Source: Lachnospiraceae bacterium UBA4292 | Lineage (GTDB): Bacteria; Bacillota; Clostridia; Lachnospirales; Lachnospiraceae | Reading direction: 5' to 3' | NCBI GenBank assembly: GCA_002395865.1 | Contig: DGVE01000211.1 | Span: forward strand, 1 to 13,142 | DNA length: 13,142 nucleotides | In this document: in pieces, positions 1 through 6,378 of the stretch | How positions within the stretch are numbered: position 1 is the stretch's first letter | Layout of the letters: each line of letters starts with the position of its first letter | Position numbers and translations under genes: made by a program | Notes under the pieces: generated by a model | What the model saw: the letters and a program-made list of their open reading frames with translations, nothing else | Told to the model about the DNA's origin: nothing | The model's database searches: none

Positions 1-175
1 CGTCATCGTAGCCAAGCACTACGTCTCTCTTGTTTCCGTCCTTGTCAGGAACGATGAGTCTTACGAGCGCTGCGCCGATGTCTGTGAGATGGGCTTCCAT
101 TCCGTGCTTGTTGCGGAGTATGTACAGCCCGGCAGCTCTGCCGTCACTCAGTTTTCCGAAGGATCTAATAATCAT
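1..175 (-). CDS. galM: Aldose 1-epimerase (galactose mutarotase), N-terminal part only
   Basis: The first 58 codons of a gene that runs off the left edge. The translation begins MIIRSFGKLSDGRAAGLYIL and continues with an NKHGMEAHLTDIGAALVRL stretch and DVVLGYDD, which is the typical opening of aldose 1-epimerases: a first strand, then the conserved 'T-N-G...-V-P-D' sheet and 'D-V-V-L-G-Y'. The family interconverts alpha and beta anomers of galactose or glucose in the cytoplasm, feeding the Leloir pathway. The ATG at 175-173 is preceded by AAGGAAGG about seven bases upstream, which supports this start. It lies 34 bases downstream of the DUF2804 gene in the same direction, so co-transcription is likely. 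The catalytic His and Glu lie in the missing part and cannot be checked. Confidence 0.85.
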   Translation of the reverse strand, partial: MIIRSFGKLSDGRAAGLYILRNKHGMEAHLTDIGAALVRLIVPDKDGNKRDVVLGYDD

Positions 176-209
176 ATGTGTAACCTTCCTTCTAATTTCA
201 TTTACTGTA

Positions 210-1235
210 TCAGTACTTATTATGCACCTTTTCGGCAAAGCACATAACATCCTTGATCTTAATCTCAGTGCCGTCGTCAAGTATCGCTGTGCCGCTCATC
301 TTGCCGAATACCTGATGCTGATCTGACACTATCACCTTGTAATCGAGGCACGCCGCCCTGTCGAGCACAGGCTCGAATTCCATCTCGAACCTGCCGTCGG
401 ATGAAGTGAACGTCCACTTGTCCATGTAGCTGTTATCAGGGATGTGGAACTCGACATCATCGAGCTTGTGCGCCTTGCCGTTCCAGAACAGGATGTTTTC
501 CGTTGCGGCCGATGTGTCGCCGAACCCGTATCCAATATTCCAGCCAAAGCTGTTTCCATCTATATCTGCATTGCCTGAGCCCCAGTACCAGGTGTTGTCA
601 TATGTCCATACGCCTCTTCCCCAGTCGAGAGTACCGAAGTCGGTATCCGGATCAAAGTTGTACACCTTGCCGTCAAATTTGACATATCCCGACGCTCTCA
701 TGCAGTTTATCTTCTGGTTGTAGTAGAAGGCGTGCTTTTTGTCCCACGGAGTCGCTATGACCATGGAATCCATATCCGGCTGCCTGAGGGTAATGTCGCA
801 CTCGAAGGGCTTACCGTCACAGAACCTGTCAAATCTGCACCTGATGCGCCTCTTTCCCTCCCCGACGTCAAATCTCATCTTAAGCCTCTTGTCGGAGTAC
901 TTTGTAGGTCCCGCACTTGAAGATGCCGGAAGGCCTATCCTTCCCATAGGAAACGCGTTCAGCACCGTCTCCGTATGCTCCCAGGGCTCATCTCCGAACT
1001 CAAGCAGAGAAACTGATTGCAGGCCGATATACCCGTCATCCGAAATGGTGAAAGCGCCTGCGAACGAGTCGTTCATGACTATATAGTAGTCCCACTCCTT
1101 TATCCTCCACTTCGGAGCCTTTATCATGCTGCGCTCATAGGTCTTTATAAGGCTTCTGGACCAGCCGGGCTCCACCAACTCACCCTTTTCATCCAACAGC
1201 GGACCCGCCGTGATCACTTCATGATTTCTGTCCAT
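210..1235 (-). CDS. DUF2804 family protein
   Basis: A 341-residue protein that I recognise as DUF2804 from its overall pattern, especially the aromatic block DWGRGVWTYDNTWYWGSG (about residues 204-221) and the following GWNIGYGFGD. No signal peptide or membrane segment is visible, so it is probably cytoplasmic. The biochemical role of the family is not known to me; the sequence is rich in beta-strand-like segments with many Trp and Tyr, which suggests a beta-barrel or lipocalin-like fold, but that is inference. The frame is open to 1259, but an AGGAGG at 1245-1250 sits nine bases before the ATG at 1235, which decides the start MDRNHEVITAG. It overlaps the end of the upstream mazG-like gene by 17 bases, so the two are likely translationally linked. 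Confidence 0.85.
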   Translation of the reverse strand: MDRNHEVITAGPLLDEKGELVEPGWSRSLIKTYERSMIKAPKWRIKEWDYYIVMNDSFAGAFTISDDGYIGLQSVSLLEFGDEPWEHTETVLNAFPMGRIGLPASSSAGPTKYSDKRLKMRFDVGEGKRRIRCRFDRFCDGKPFECDITLRQPDMDSMVIATPWDKKHAFYYNQKINCMRASGYVKFDGKVYNFDPDTDFGTLDWGRGVWTYDNTWYWGSGNADIDGNSFGWNIGYGFGDTSAATENILFWNGKAHKLDDVEFHIPDNSYMDKWTFTSSDGRFEMEFEPVLDRAACLDYKVIVSDQHQVFGKMSGTAILDDGTEIKIKDVMCFAEKVHNKY

Positions 1236-1608
1236 CTTCAGTATCCTCCTTCCGGTCAATAAACCCTTTTCTTATCCTTGCGGTATCTATAAGTTCCGCC
1301 GCCTCATTCATCGCGTTCTCGAGATAAGGTGTCTGCCACTCCTTGCCCTCTTTTTCCTGTTTCTTTATCTCTTCCCATGCGGCATGCCTATCCCCATCGC
1401 TTTCAAAGACCCTTCCCGAAAATACATGGGGATGCCTTCTGACCATTTTGTCGGAAACGGTCTTTACCACATCGTCAAATGTGAAATAGCCCTCCTCCTC
1501 GACGCACGCCGCCTTCAGGCTCTCATGCGTCTGGACCCTGTCCCACGGACAACCGTCATCAGCCCTCAGCTTTCTCACTATATCTTTAAGTCTTTCGATC
1601 TCTGTCAT
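1219..1608 (-). CDS. MazG-like protein lacking the catalytic core (internal in-frame deletion)
   Basis: A 129-residue protein. The opening IERLKDIVRKLRADDGCPWD, then QTHESLK, and later DDVVKTVSDKMVRRHPHVF and WEEIKKQEKEGKEW are unmistakable MazG nucleoside triphosphate pyrophosphohydrolase blocks. In normal MazG, 35-45 residues lie between the 'HESLK..EE' and 'EEG.F..DDV' blocks and carry the metal-binding EExxE and ExxD motifs. Here residues 29-41 read HESLKAACVEEEG, so the two blocks are fused and that segment is absent while the frame stays open. The C-terminal MazG domain of long homologues is also absent; the tail (ENAMNEAAELIDTARIRKGF) may be a normal short-form ending. The protein should be unable to bind Mg2+ as MazG does, so hydrolysis of NTPs is doubtful. 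A GAGAGG lies a few bases before the ATG at 1608. It precedes the DUF2804 gene. Confidence 0.8.
   Translation of the reverse strand: MTEIERLKDIVRKLRADDGCPWDRVQTHESLKAACVEEEGYFTFDDVVKTVSDKMVRRHPHVFSGRVFESDGDRHAAWEEIKKQEKEGKEWQTPYLENAMNEAAELIDTARIRKGFIDRKEDTEDGQKS
1245..1250 (-). promoter_or_regulatory. Ribosome binding site AGGAGG deciding the DUF2804 start
   Basis: A perfect AGGAGG on the minus strand nine bases before the ATG at 1235-1233. It lies inside the last codons of the mazG-like gene and argues against the longer reading frame that begins at 1259. Confidence 0.8.
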
Positions 1609-1638
1609 GACCTCTCTGCCTTCTTTCGTTTATACATA

Positions 1639-1667
1639 TTGACAGTTGATCCATACTGTGCTAATCT
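1639..1667 (+). promoter_or_regulatory. Sigma-70-type promoter for the permuted tRNA-like RNA
   Basis: TTGACA at 1639-1644 is a consensus -35 box, followed by exactly 17 bases and TAATCT at 1662-1667 as the -10 box (four of six consensus positions). Transcription should begin about seven bases downstream, near 1673-1675, exactly where the first strand of the closing helix of the RNA begins. It points rightward, against all protein genes in the window. Confidence 0.75.
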
Positions 1668-1722
1668 GCAGGTGGCCGCGCGATACGGGTTCGAATCCTG
1701 TCGTCCGTTTCACGATCCATAC
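1648..1722 (+). repeat. Nine-base direct repeat GATCCATAC flanking the upstream tRNA half
   Basis: GATCCATAC occurs at 1648-1656 (promoter spacer) and again at 1714-1722 (end of the linker plus the first two bases of the 5' acceptor strand), 66 bases apart. The second copy is the immediate 5' flank of the tRNA-like 5' half, so the first may be the flank of a former tandem tRNA copy that has lost its 5' half. A chance match is possible. Confidence 0.5.
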
Positions 1723-1796
1723 GGACGTAGCTCAATTGGCCAGAGCCCGCAGCCAGTCGAATGATCAGCCCGTTTCCGCAAGGTGGCGGGCTTTTT
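1673..1796 (+). ncRNA. Circularly permuted tRNA-like RNA without an anticodon loop
   Basis: Read 5' to 3', the RNA contains: first strand of a closing helix (1673-1680), a 4-base variable-loop equivalent (1681-1684), T-stem ACGGG/CCTGT with loop TTCGAAT (1685-1701), 3' acceptor strand CGTCCGT (1702-1708), a 12-base linker (1709-1720), 5' acceptor strand ACGGACG (1721-1727), TA, D-stem GCTC/GAGC with loop AATTGGCCA (1730-1746), and the second helix strand (1748-1755). The acceptor pairs 7 of 7. The closing helix TGGCCGCG/CGCAGCCA pairs 7 of 8 and takes the place of the anticodon stem, but has no loop: both transcript ends are there. Residues for the tRNA elbow are present (U8, A14, A15-U48, G18, G19, A21, U54, U55, C56, A58). 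An 11-base tail and a terminator follow. It is not tmRNA: it has a proper D-stem and no tag reading frame. It could instead be the remnant of two tandem tRNAs. Function unknown; a decoy or regulator is possible. Confidence 0.72.
1767..1796 (+). terminator. Intrinsic terminator of the tRNA-like RNA
   Basis: The hairpin AGCCCGTTTCC / GGTGGCGGGCT (1767-1777 and 1782-1792) has six strong outer pairs, two G-T pairs, one T-T mismatch and two inner C-G pairs, closed by a GCAA tetraloop. It runs straight into TTTTT (1792-1796). The T-run is only on the plus strand, so it ends the rightward transcript; on the minus strand the hairpin is followed by GATCATTC and is unlikely to stop deoC transcription. 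The T-run overlaps the deoC stop codon. Confidence 0.85.
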
Positions 1797-2478
1797 AATA
1801 CCCCATCTGTCTTGCTATCTTTACGACCCTGCTCGTTCCGAGGCGGTCTGCCCCCAGTTCAATAAATCTCTGCGCGTCCTCTATCGTGGATATTCCCCCC
1901 GCAGCCTTTATCTTCACGGCCGGGTCCACATGCTTTTTGAAAAGGATTATATCATCGAACGCAGCCCCCGCCGTGGAAAACCCTGTTGAGGTCTTGATAA
2001 AGTCCGCGCCCGATGCAGAGACGATCCTGCACATCTGTGTTTTCTCCTCCTCATTCAGAAGGCAGGTCTCTATTATGACCTTAAGTATGTGCTCACCGCA
2101 CACGTTCTTCAGCTGCTTTATCTCATCAAGCACTCTGTCATAGCGCTTATCCTTCAGCAGATTGATATTGATGACCATATCTATCTCGTCCGCGCCGTTT
2201 TTCAGAGCATCCTCCGTCTCAAACTGCTTGGCAGCAGTTGTCATATATCCGTTCGGAAATCCGATCACCGTGCACACCGGAATATCACTCCCGAGATACG
2301 CGTGAGCGTCTGCCACGAAACAGGGCGGTATACACACCGATGCGGTGCGATATCTTCTCGCCTCATCACACAGTTTCTTTATATCTGACCATGTCGCGTC
2401 CTGCTTGAGCAGTGTGTGGTCGCACACCGCAAGTATTTCAAGTATATCCATGTTCTTCTTTAAACCTTTCTCAATCAT
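1795..2478 (-). CDS. deoC: Deoxyribose-phosphate aldolase
   Basis: Cleaves 2-deoxyribose 5-phosphate to glyceraldehyde 3-phosphate and acetaldehyde in the cytoplasm, the last step of deoxynucleoside catabolism. The 227-residue product shows the class I aldolase pattern: DHTLLKQDAT near the start, VCTVIGFPNG at 68-77, DEIDMVINI with the conserved Asp at about 100, the Schiff-base lysine in FIKTSTGFS (K162) and the second active-site lysine in KIKAAGGIS (K191). Length matches the family. The ATG at 2478 overlaps the end of deoB by 8 bases. An internal ATG at 2451 (MDILEILAVCDHTLL) fits homologues better at the N-terminus; neither has a strong Shine-Dalgarno, so the start is uncertain by nine residues. 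It is the last gene before the oppositely directed tRNA-like RNA. Confidence 0.95.
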   Translation of the reverse strand: MIEKGLKKNMDILEILAVCDHTLLKQDATWSDIKKLCDEARRYRTASVCIPPCFVADAHAYLGSDIPVCTVIGFPNGYMTTAAKQFETEDALKNGADEIDMVININLLKDKRYDRVLDEIKQLKNVCGEHILKVIIETCLLNEEEKTQMCRIVSASGADFIKTSTGFSTAGAAFDDIILFKKHVDPAVKIKAAGGISTIEDAQRFIELGADRLGTSRVVKIARQMGY

Positions 2479-3667
2479 TCTTTCGTATCTCAGGCCATCT
2501 GCTTACACCTATCGACAGCCTTCCCGGCACTCCGAGCATATCTCTTACAGTCTCGCCGCTGTCCGCAAATGAAGTGCCTGTACCCAGATCTGCAGGCCGC
2601 AACGACCCTCCATAGGCCAAAAAAGGTACATACTCCCTCGTGTGGTCCGTCCCCTTGAATGTGGGGTCGCAGCCGTGATCCGCCGTAATAACTATGAAGT
2701 CCTCGCTGCGCTCTCCCCTGTATTCTCCGAGCTTTTCCATAAGCTCGCCCAGCCTTTTATCGAACGCCTCAAGCCCTCCCGCGTATCCCTTTACATCCCT
2801 CCTGTGTCCCCACGTGGAGTCAAATTCCACAAGGTTTGTAAATATCAGACCGGACTTCACCTTATCCAGAGCCTCGATGGTCCTATCCATCCCGTCCTCA
2901 TTGTCCTTCGTATGCACTGCCTCTGTGATGCCCGAACCCGCAAATATATCCTCTATCTTGCCGATGGCATACACATCCTGACCCGCGTCCCTTATCATGG
3001 TCAGCAGATTAGGCTCTTTTGGCATTCTGGAGAAATCCCTGCGATTGGAAGTGCGAACATACTTCTCCCCGTCCCACACATATGGTCTTGCGATCACGCG
3101 GGCCACATTGTGACTTCCGGTGAGTATCGCCCTCGCCTTCCTGCACATATCATAGAGCTCTTCCGGGGTGTACACGCTCTCATCGCATGCTATCTGGAAC
3201 ACGCTGTCCGCAGAGGTGTAGATGATCGGCTTCCTGGACGCCTTCATCTCGTCGCCGTATTCATTTATGATGGCCGTTCCCGACGCCACGCCGTTGTACA
3301 GCACTCCGGGCACACCCGTACTCTTTACGAAGGCGTCGATTATATCCTCCGGAAACCCATCCGGATACACCGGAAATCTCTGCGCCGTGTGTATTCCCGC
3401 CATCTCCCAGTGGCCTATGGTAGTGTCCTTCCCCGCAGAGAGCTCCCTCAGCCTTCCGTAAGCACCGACCGGCTCATCCACCGGCATGACGCCCACCATA
3501 CCCTCTATGTTTCCGTATCCGATACGCCGCAGGTTCGGTATCTTAAGCTGCGGATACTTCTCCATGATATGTCCGATGGTACTGCAACCCTCATCGCCGA
3601 AATCCGCCGCATCCGGCGCCTCCCCCATACCTACACTGTCCAAAACTATCCATATCACTCTGGGCAT
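2471..3667 (-). CDS. deoB: Phosphopentomutase
   Basis: Interconverts (deoxy)ribose 1-phosphate and 5-phosphate, providing the substrate of the next gene product, DeoC. The 398-residue length is standard for DeoB. It belongs to the alkaline phosphatase superfamily, with two metal sites visible: VLDSVGMGEAPDA at the N-terminus (D10), the residues around FDSTWGHRRD, and ITADHGCDP plus GTDHTREYVPFLAYG near the C-terminus. The phosphorylated threonine falls in GKDTTIGHWE (T82, by alignment with the Bacillus enzyme), and YTSADSVFQIA carries a further conserved Asp. GGGAGAGG lies eight bases before the ATG at 3667. It overlaps deoC by 8 bases, which suggests an operon with translational coupling. 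No purine nucleoside phosphorylase or regulator (DeoR) is in the window. Confidence 0.97.
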   Translation of the reverse strand: MPRVIWIVLDSVGMGEAPDAADFGDEGCSTIGHIMEKYPQLKIPNLRRIGYGNIEGMVGVMPVDEPVGAYGRLRELSAGKDTTIGHWEMAGIHTAQRFPVYPDGFPEDIIDAFVKSTGVPGVLYNGVASGTAIINEYGDEMKASRKPIIYTSADSVFQIACDESVYTPEELYDMCRKARAILTGSHNVARVIARPYVWDGEKYVRTSNRRDFSRMPKEPNLLTMIRDAGQDVYAIGKIEDIFAGSGITEAVHTKDNEDGMDRTIEALDKVKSGLIFTNLVEFDSTWGHRRDVKGYAGGLEAFDKRLGELMEKLGEYRGERSEDFIVITADHGCDPTFKGTDHTREYVPFLAYGGSLRPADLGTGTSFADSGETVRDMLGVPGRLSIGVSRWPEIRKND

Positions 3668-3697
3668 AACGTTTACCTCTCCCTAACGGAAAACTTA

Positions 3698-4837
3698 TCA
3701 GTCAGACACATCCACATCCGGTGTGATCATAACTCCATATTCAGGATACATTGCTCCGACCTCTTTAAGCAGTTCTTCTACAGCCTCCCTGCGGTCTACA
3801 TCAAAACTCAGAACCACGTCGAAGCGTATCGTCTTTTTCTCCGTGTCCGCATAGAAGCCGTGCATCTGCAGCGCCCAGTCGTGCGACAGGACGGTCTCCT
3901 GTATCCTGTTGCGTATTCCGGCAGCCTCATCATCCGAGGTGTTGAACGAATACACTCCTATACCCGTCAGTATTATACCGGTCTTCTGGAATACATCGAT
4001 CTGTATTCTTCTCGTGATCCGGTCGACTTCATCCACCTTCATGGTATCAGGGAGCTCGATGTGCACCGAGGCATAGTTTTTATTCGGCCCGTAGTTGAAT
4101 ATCGTGACATCATAGGCACCGCGAACATTCTCCTCTTCGCAGATGATGCGTTTTAACTCCCTGCTGGTCTGCGCGTCCTCGCGCCTGCCGATGATGTCGT
4201 TCAGTGTCTCGATCATCATTTCGATACCGGCCTTTATGATAAATGCCGCGATGACCGCTCCCACATATGCCTCAAGCGATAACCCGGACAGAAGATATAC
4301 TACGGCCGATGCCAGCACCGATGAGGACAGTATCGCGTCGAACAGCGCATCTGAGCCGGACGCGATAAGCGCACCCGAATTGACCTTTTTGCCGCGGCTC
4401 TTCACGTACAGGCCAAGCACGAGCTTGACCACGATAGCCACGGAAATGATGATGATAGCCACGGGGCCGTAGTCGGCCTCCTCGGGATGAATGATCTTCT
4501 TGACGGACTCCACCAGCGATGTCAGTCCCGCATAAAGCACCAGCGCTGCCACGATCATTGAGCTTAGATACTCGATCCTGCCGTAACCGAGGGGATGCTT
4601 CCTGTCCGGCTCCTTCGAGCCGAGCTTTGCGCCTATGATGGTGACGAATGATGAGAGCGCATCCGACAGGTTATTGACGGCATCAAGTATGACCGCTATC
4701 GAGTTCGACACCAGTCCCACGAACATCTTAAAGCCCACGAGCAGGACGTTCGTTACTATGCCTATTATACTTGTTCTCACGATCTCACGTTCTCTGTCCA
4801 CCACGAGATCCTCTATGAAGCTGCTATCTTTATCCAT
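3698..4837 (-). CDS. Cation diffusion facilitator (CDF) metal efflux transporter, possibly Mn2+
   Basis: A 379-residue inner-membrane metal/proton antiporter. Hydrophobic segments are clear at about 21-40, 45-70, 92-110, 125-145, 160-180 and 185-205, the six-helix CDF plan, with the family block DRKHPLGYGRIEYLSS after helix 2. The transport-site residues align as N55 and D59 in helix 2 (DAVNNLSDALSS) and D163 and D167 in helix 5 (GSDALFDAI). Zinc carriers usually have His in helix 5; an N-D-D-D set is what I know from manganese exporters of the MntE type, so Mn2+ is the best guess but not proven. After the first cytoplasmic ferredoxin-like domain (about 215-295) there is an extra domain of about 80 residues of similar design. 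AGGATG precedes the ATG at 4837. It lies 30 bases upstream of deoB with no terminator seen. Confidence 0.9.
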   Translation of the reverse strand: MDKDSSFIEDLVVDREREIVRTSIIGIVTNVLLVGFKMFVGLVSNSIAVILDAVNNLSDALSSFVTIIGAKLGSKEPDRKHPLGYGRIEYLSSMIVAALVLYAGLTSLVESVKKIIHPEEADYGPVAIIIISVAIVVKLVLGLYVKSRGKKVNSGALIASGSDALFDAILSSSVLASAVVYLLSGLSLEAYVGAVIAAFIIKAGIEMMIETLNDIIGRREDAQTSRELKRIICEEENVRGAYDVTIFNYGPNKNYASVHIELPDTMKVDEVDRITRRIQIDVFQKTGIILTGIGVYSFNTSDDEAAGIRNRIQETVLSHDWALQMHGFYADTEKKTIRFDVVLSFDVDRREAVEELLKEVGAMYPEYGVMITPDVDVSD

Positions 4838-4901
4838 ATCATCCTACCGTTCTTTTCGTAAAAAAGCAATCCTTTACTCTCTCCTCACTCACTACATCCA
4901 T

Positions 4902-6344
4902 TTAATAACCCATGAATTTCTTCAGTTCCTTGTTCGCAAGCAGATCATTTTTGCCAAGGCCGAATGAGCCACCGGGAACGATCTCCAGATAGCGGTCTAA
5001 GAACTCATCGTAGGCCTTAGCCTCAAAACAGTACGGCGTGATAAAAAATTCTCTGCTGCCGCCCGTTGTGCGGTCCCCGGCCTGCACAAACACCTTATAA
5101 TCACCCGTCTTTAGCTTGTAGAACTCGTATCTCTCCAGGTACCATCCGTGAAGGTCTGCTTTCCCCATCATCTCCCGGGGAACCGCATACTTTTCAACGA
5201 CAGGGTTTGCGCGTATGGCCGCCTCCTGATAATTACGCTCCACATGCCCTATAAAATCGTCCGCGCTGGTGCATTCATCAACATAAAACTCATTATTACC
5301 CGCATATTTTATCATGAACTCCCAATCACCGTTCACCTGCCTGATATCATACAGGCAATATCCGTTGGCGATCTTTCTGTCGAGCCACCGGTAATCCTTT
5401 TTAACATTATCGAATGCCTTTTTAAGATACACCTCGATATCATAGCCGTACTTGAATTTCACTTCGGGATCTGAGTTCTTCACAGTTTCCCTTGCATACT
5501 CGCACAGAAAATCTACGATATCATCGGCAGTAGTTCCGTCAGTCCATTCCCTGACTTCTCTCTCACCTCTGAACATGCCCCAATCCATTCCGAAGATATA
5601 CTCCCCGTGGCGCGGCACTATCACATACTTTGTTTTCTTTTTCATCTGCGCCATGCTTGCCCACGGATATTCCGACTGCAGCTTTTCCAGCGCCTTTTTG
5701 TAGTACACCTCTACATCCGTTCCGTATTTGAATTTCACGAGATCGGCCACGGGGTTTTTGTTCAGTTCCTCCTCACGGAGCTTCTCCCGCTCTTCTTCCT
5801 GCTCGCGTTCGAATACGTCATCGGAGGAAAGAGCCGTCCATGCCCACACTTTTTCCATGCTGTGGCTGGCCAGAGCCGAAGCGTATATAAAACAGCCGTA
5901 CTTTTCACGCAGCTCATTCCATCTCCCGGCTGCCAGTCCTCCATCCTTCATGATCAGAAGGCAGAACTGCTCCGACTTCGGAAAGTCTCCGTCCTCAAAC
6001 GACTTAAAATCCCCTATCTGTACGGTGTAGGTTTCCTCCCCGGAAGGTCCCATATTGATCCAACCGATCTCCTCGTCCTCAAGACAATTGGTGAGGTCAT
6101 AGTGCTCCAGCGAATGCCATCTGGCCACTTCCGCCACATCCACCGAATCGGCGGTACCTCTGTTGAAGTATCCGGCCAATACAGTCTTGTTTTCGTAATC
6201 ATCTGGGTACCACTCCCCTGCGGTATATCTGCCGTCCTTCAGCTCCAGAAGGCAGTAATCGCCGTACTCAGGCATATCATCTGCCTTGACATCGTGAAAC
6301 TCGTTAAAGGACAGTTTCAGTCTCTTGTGATCACACGCAAACAT
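4902..6344 (-). CDS. Repeat-containing protein of unknown function (480 residues)
   Basis: I do not recognise this protein. It has no signal peptide or membrane segment, is acidic and rich in Tyr, Trp and Glu, and is clearly built by duplication. Repeat A appears at about 30-80 and 128-172 (shared plan CLL.-KDG...AG.W followed by ...W..L). A charged linker (about 177-197, EREQEEEREKLREEEL) may form a short coiled coil. Repeat B appears at about 203-290 and 295-380 (shared plan VKFKYG.D.EVY.KKA, then W.F or F.M, then TADD or SADD and an ending helix), with a weaker third copy at about 382-456 ending AYDEFLDRYLEI. The repeated small units suggest a binding or scaffold protein rather than an enzyme. 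AAGGAG lies before the ATG at 6344. The leader upstream may fold into a structured RNA (6379-6468). Confidence 0.8.
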   Translation of the reverse strand: MFACDHKRLKLSFNEFHDVKADDMPEYGDYCLLELKDGRYTAGEWYPDDYENKTVLAGYFNRGTADSVDVAEVARWHSLEHYDLTNCLEDEEIGWINMGPSGEETYTVQIGDFKSFEDGDFPKSEQFCLLIMKDGGLAAGRWNELREKYGCFIYASALASHSMEKVWAWTALSSDDVFEREQEEEREKLREEELNKNPVADLVKFKYGTDVEVYYKKALEKLQSEYPWASMAQMKKKTKYVIVPRHGEYIFGMDWGMFRGEREVREWTDGTTADDIVDFLCEYARETVKNSDPEVKFKYGYDIEVYLKKAFDNVKKDYRWLDRKIANGYCLYDIRQVNGDWEFMIKYAGNNEFYVDECTSADDFIGHVERNYQEAAIRANPVVEKYAVPREMMGKADLHGWYLERYEFYKLKTGDYKVFVQAGDRTTGGSREFFITPYCFEAKAYDEFLDRYLEIVPGGSFGLGKNDLLANKELKKFMGY

Positions 6345-6378
6345 AGCTTTTTCTCCTTGTTATCTATATGTTCTGTTA

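Noticed and set aside
1685..1708. Attachment site of an integrated element at a tRNA 3' end
   Set aside because: No integrase, excisionase or phage gene lies nearby, and no second copy of the T-arm/acceptor segment was seen in the window.
1685..1746. A normal tRNA gene or two separate tRNA genes
   Set aside because: No stretch gives 5' acceptor, D-arm, anticodon arm, T-arm and 3' acceptor in normal order. The 3' part comes first and there is no anticodon loop on either side. A decayed tandem pair remains a live alternative but explains the tight promoter and terminator less well.
1639..1796. tmRNA (ssrA), one-piece or permuted
   Set aside because: The region is far too short, has no tag reading frame or pseudoknots, and contains a full D-stem, which tmRNA lacks.
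2642..4156. A 504-codon plus-strand open frame across deoB and the CDF gene
   Set aside because: It lies opposite two strongly recognised genes; the translation is rich in His, Arg, Ile and Tyr with no family resemblance and no ribosome site, as expected for an antisense shadow.
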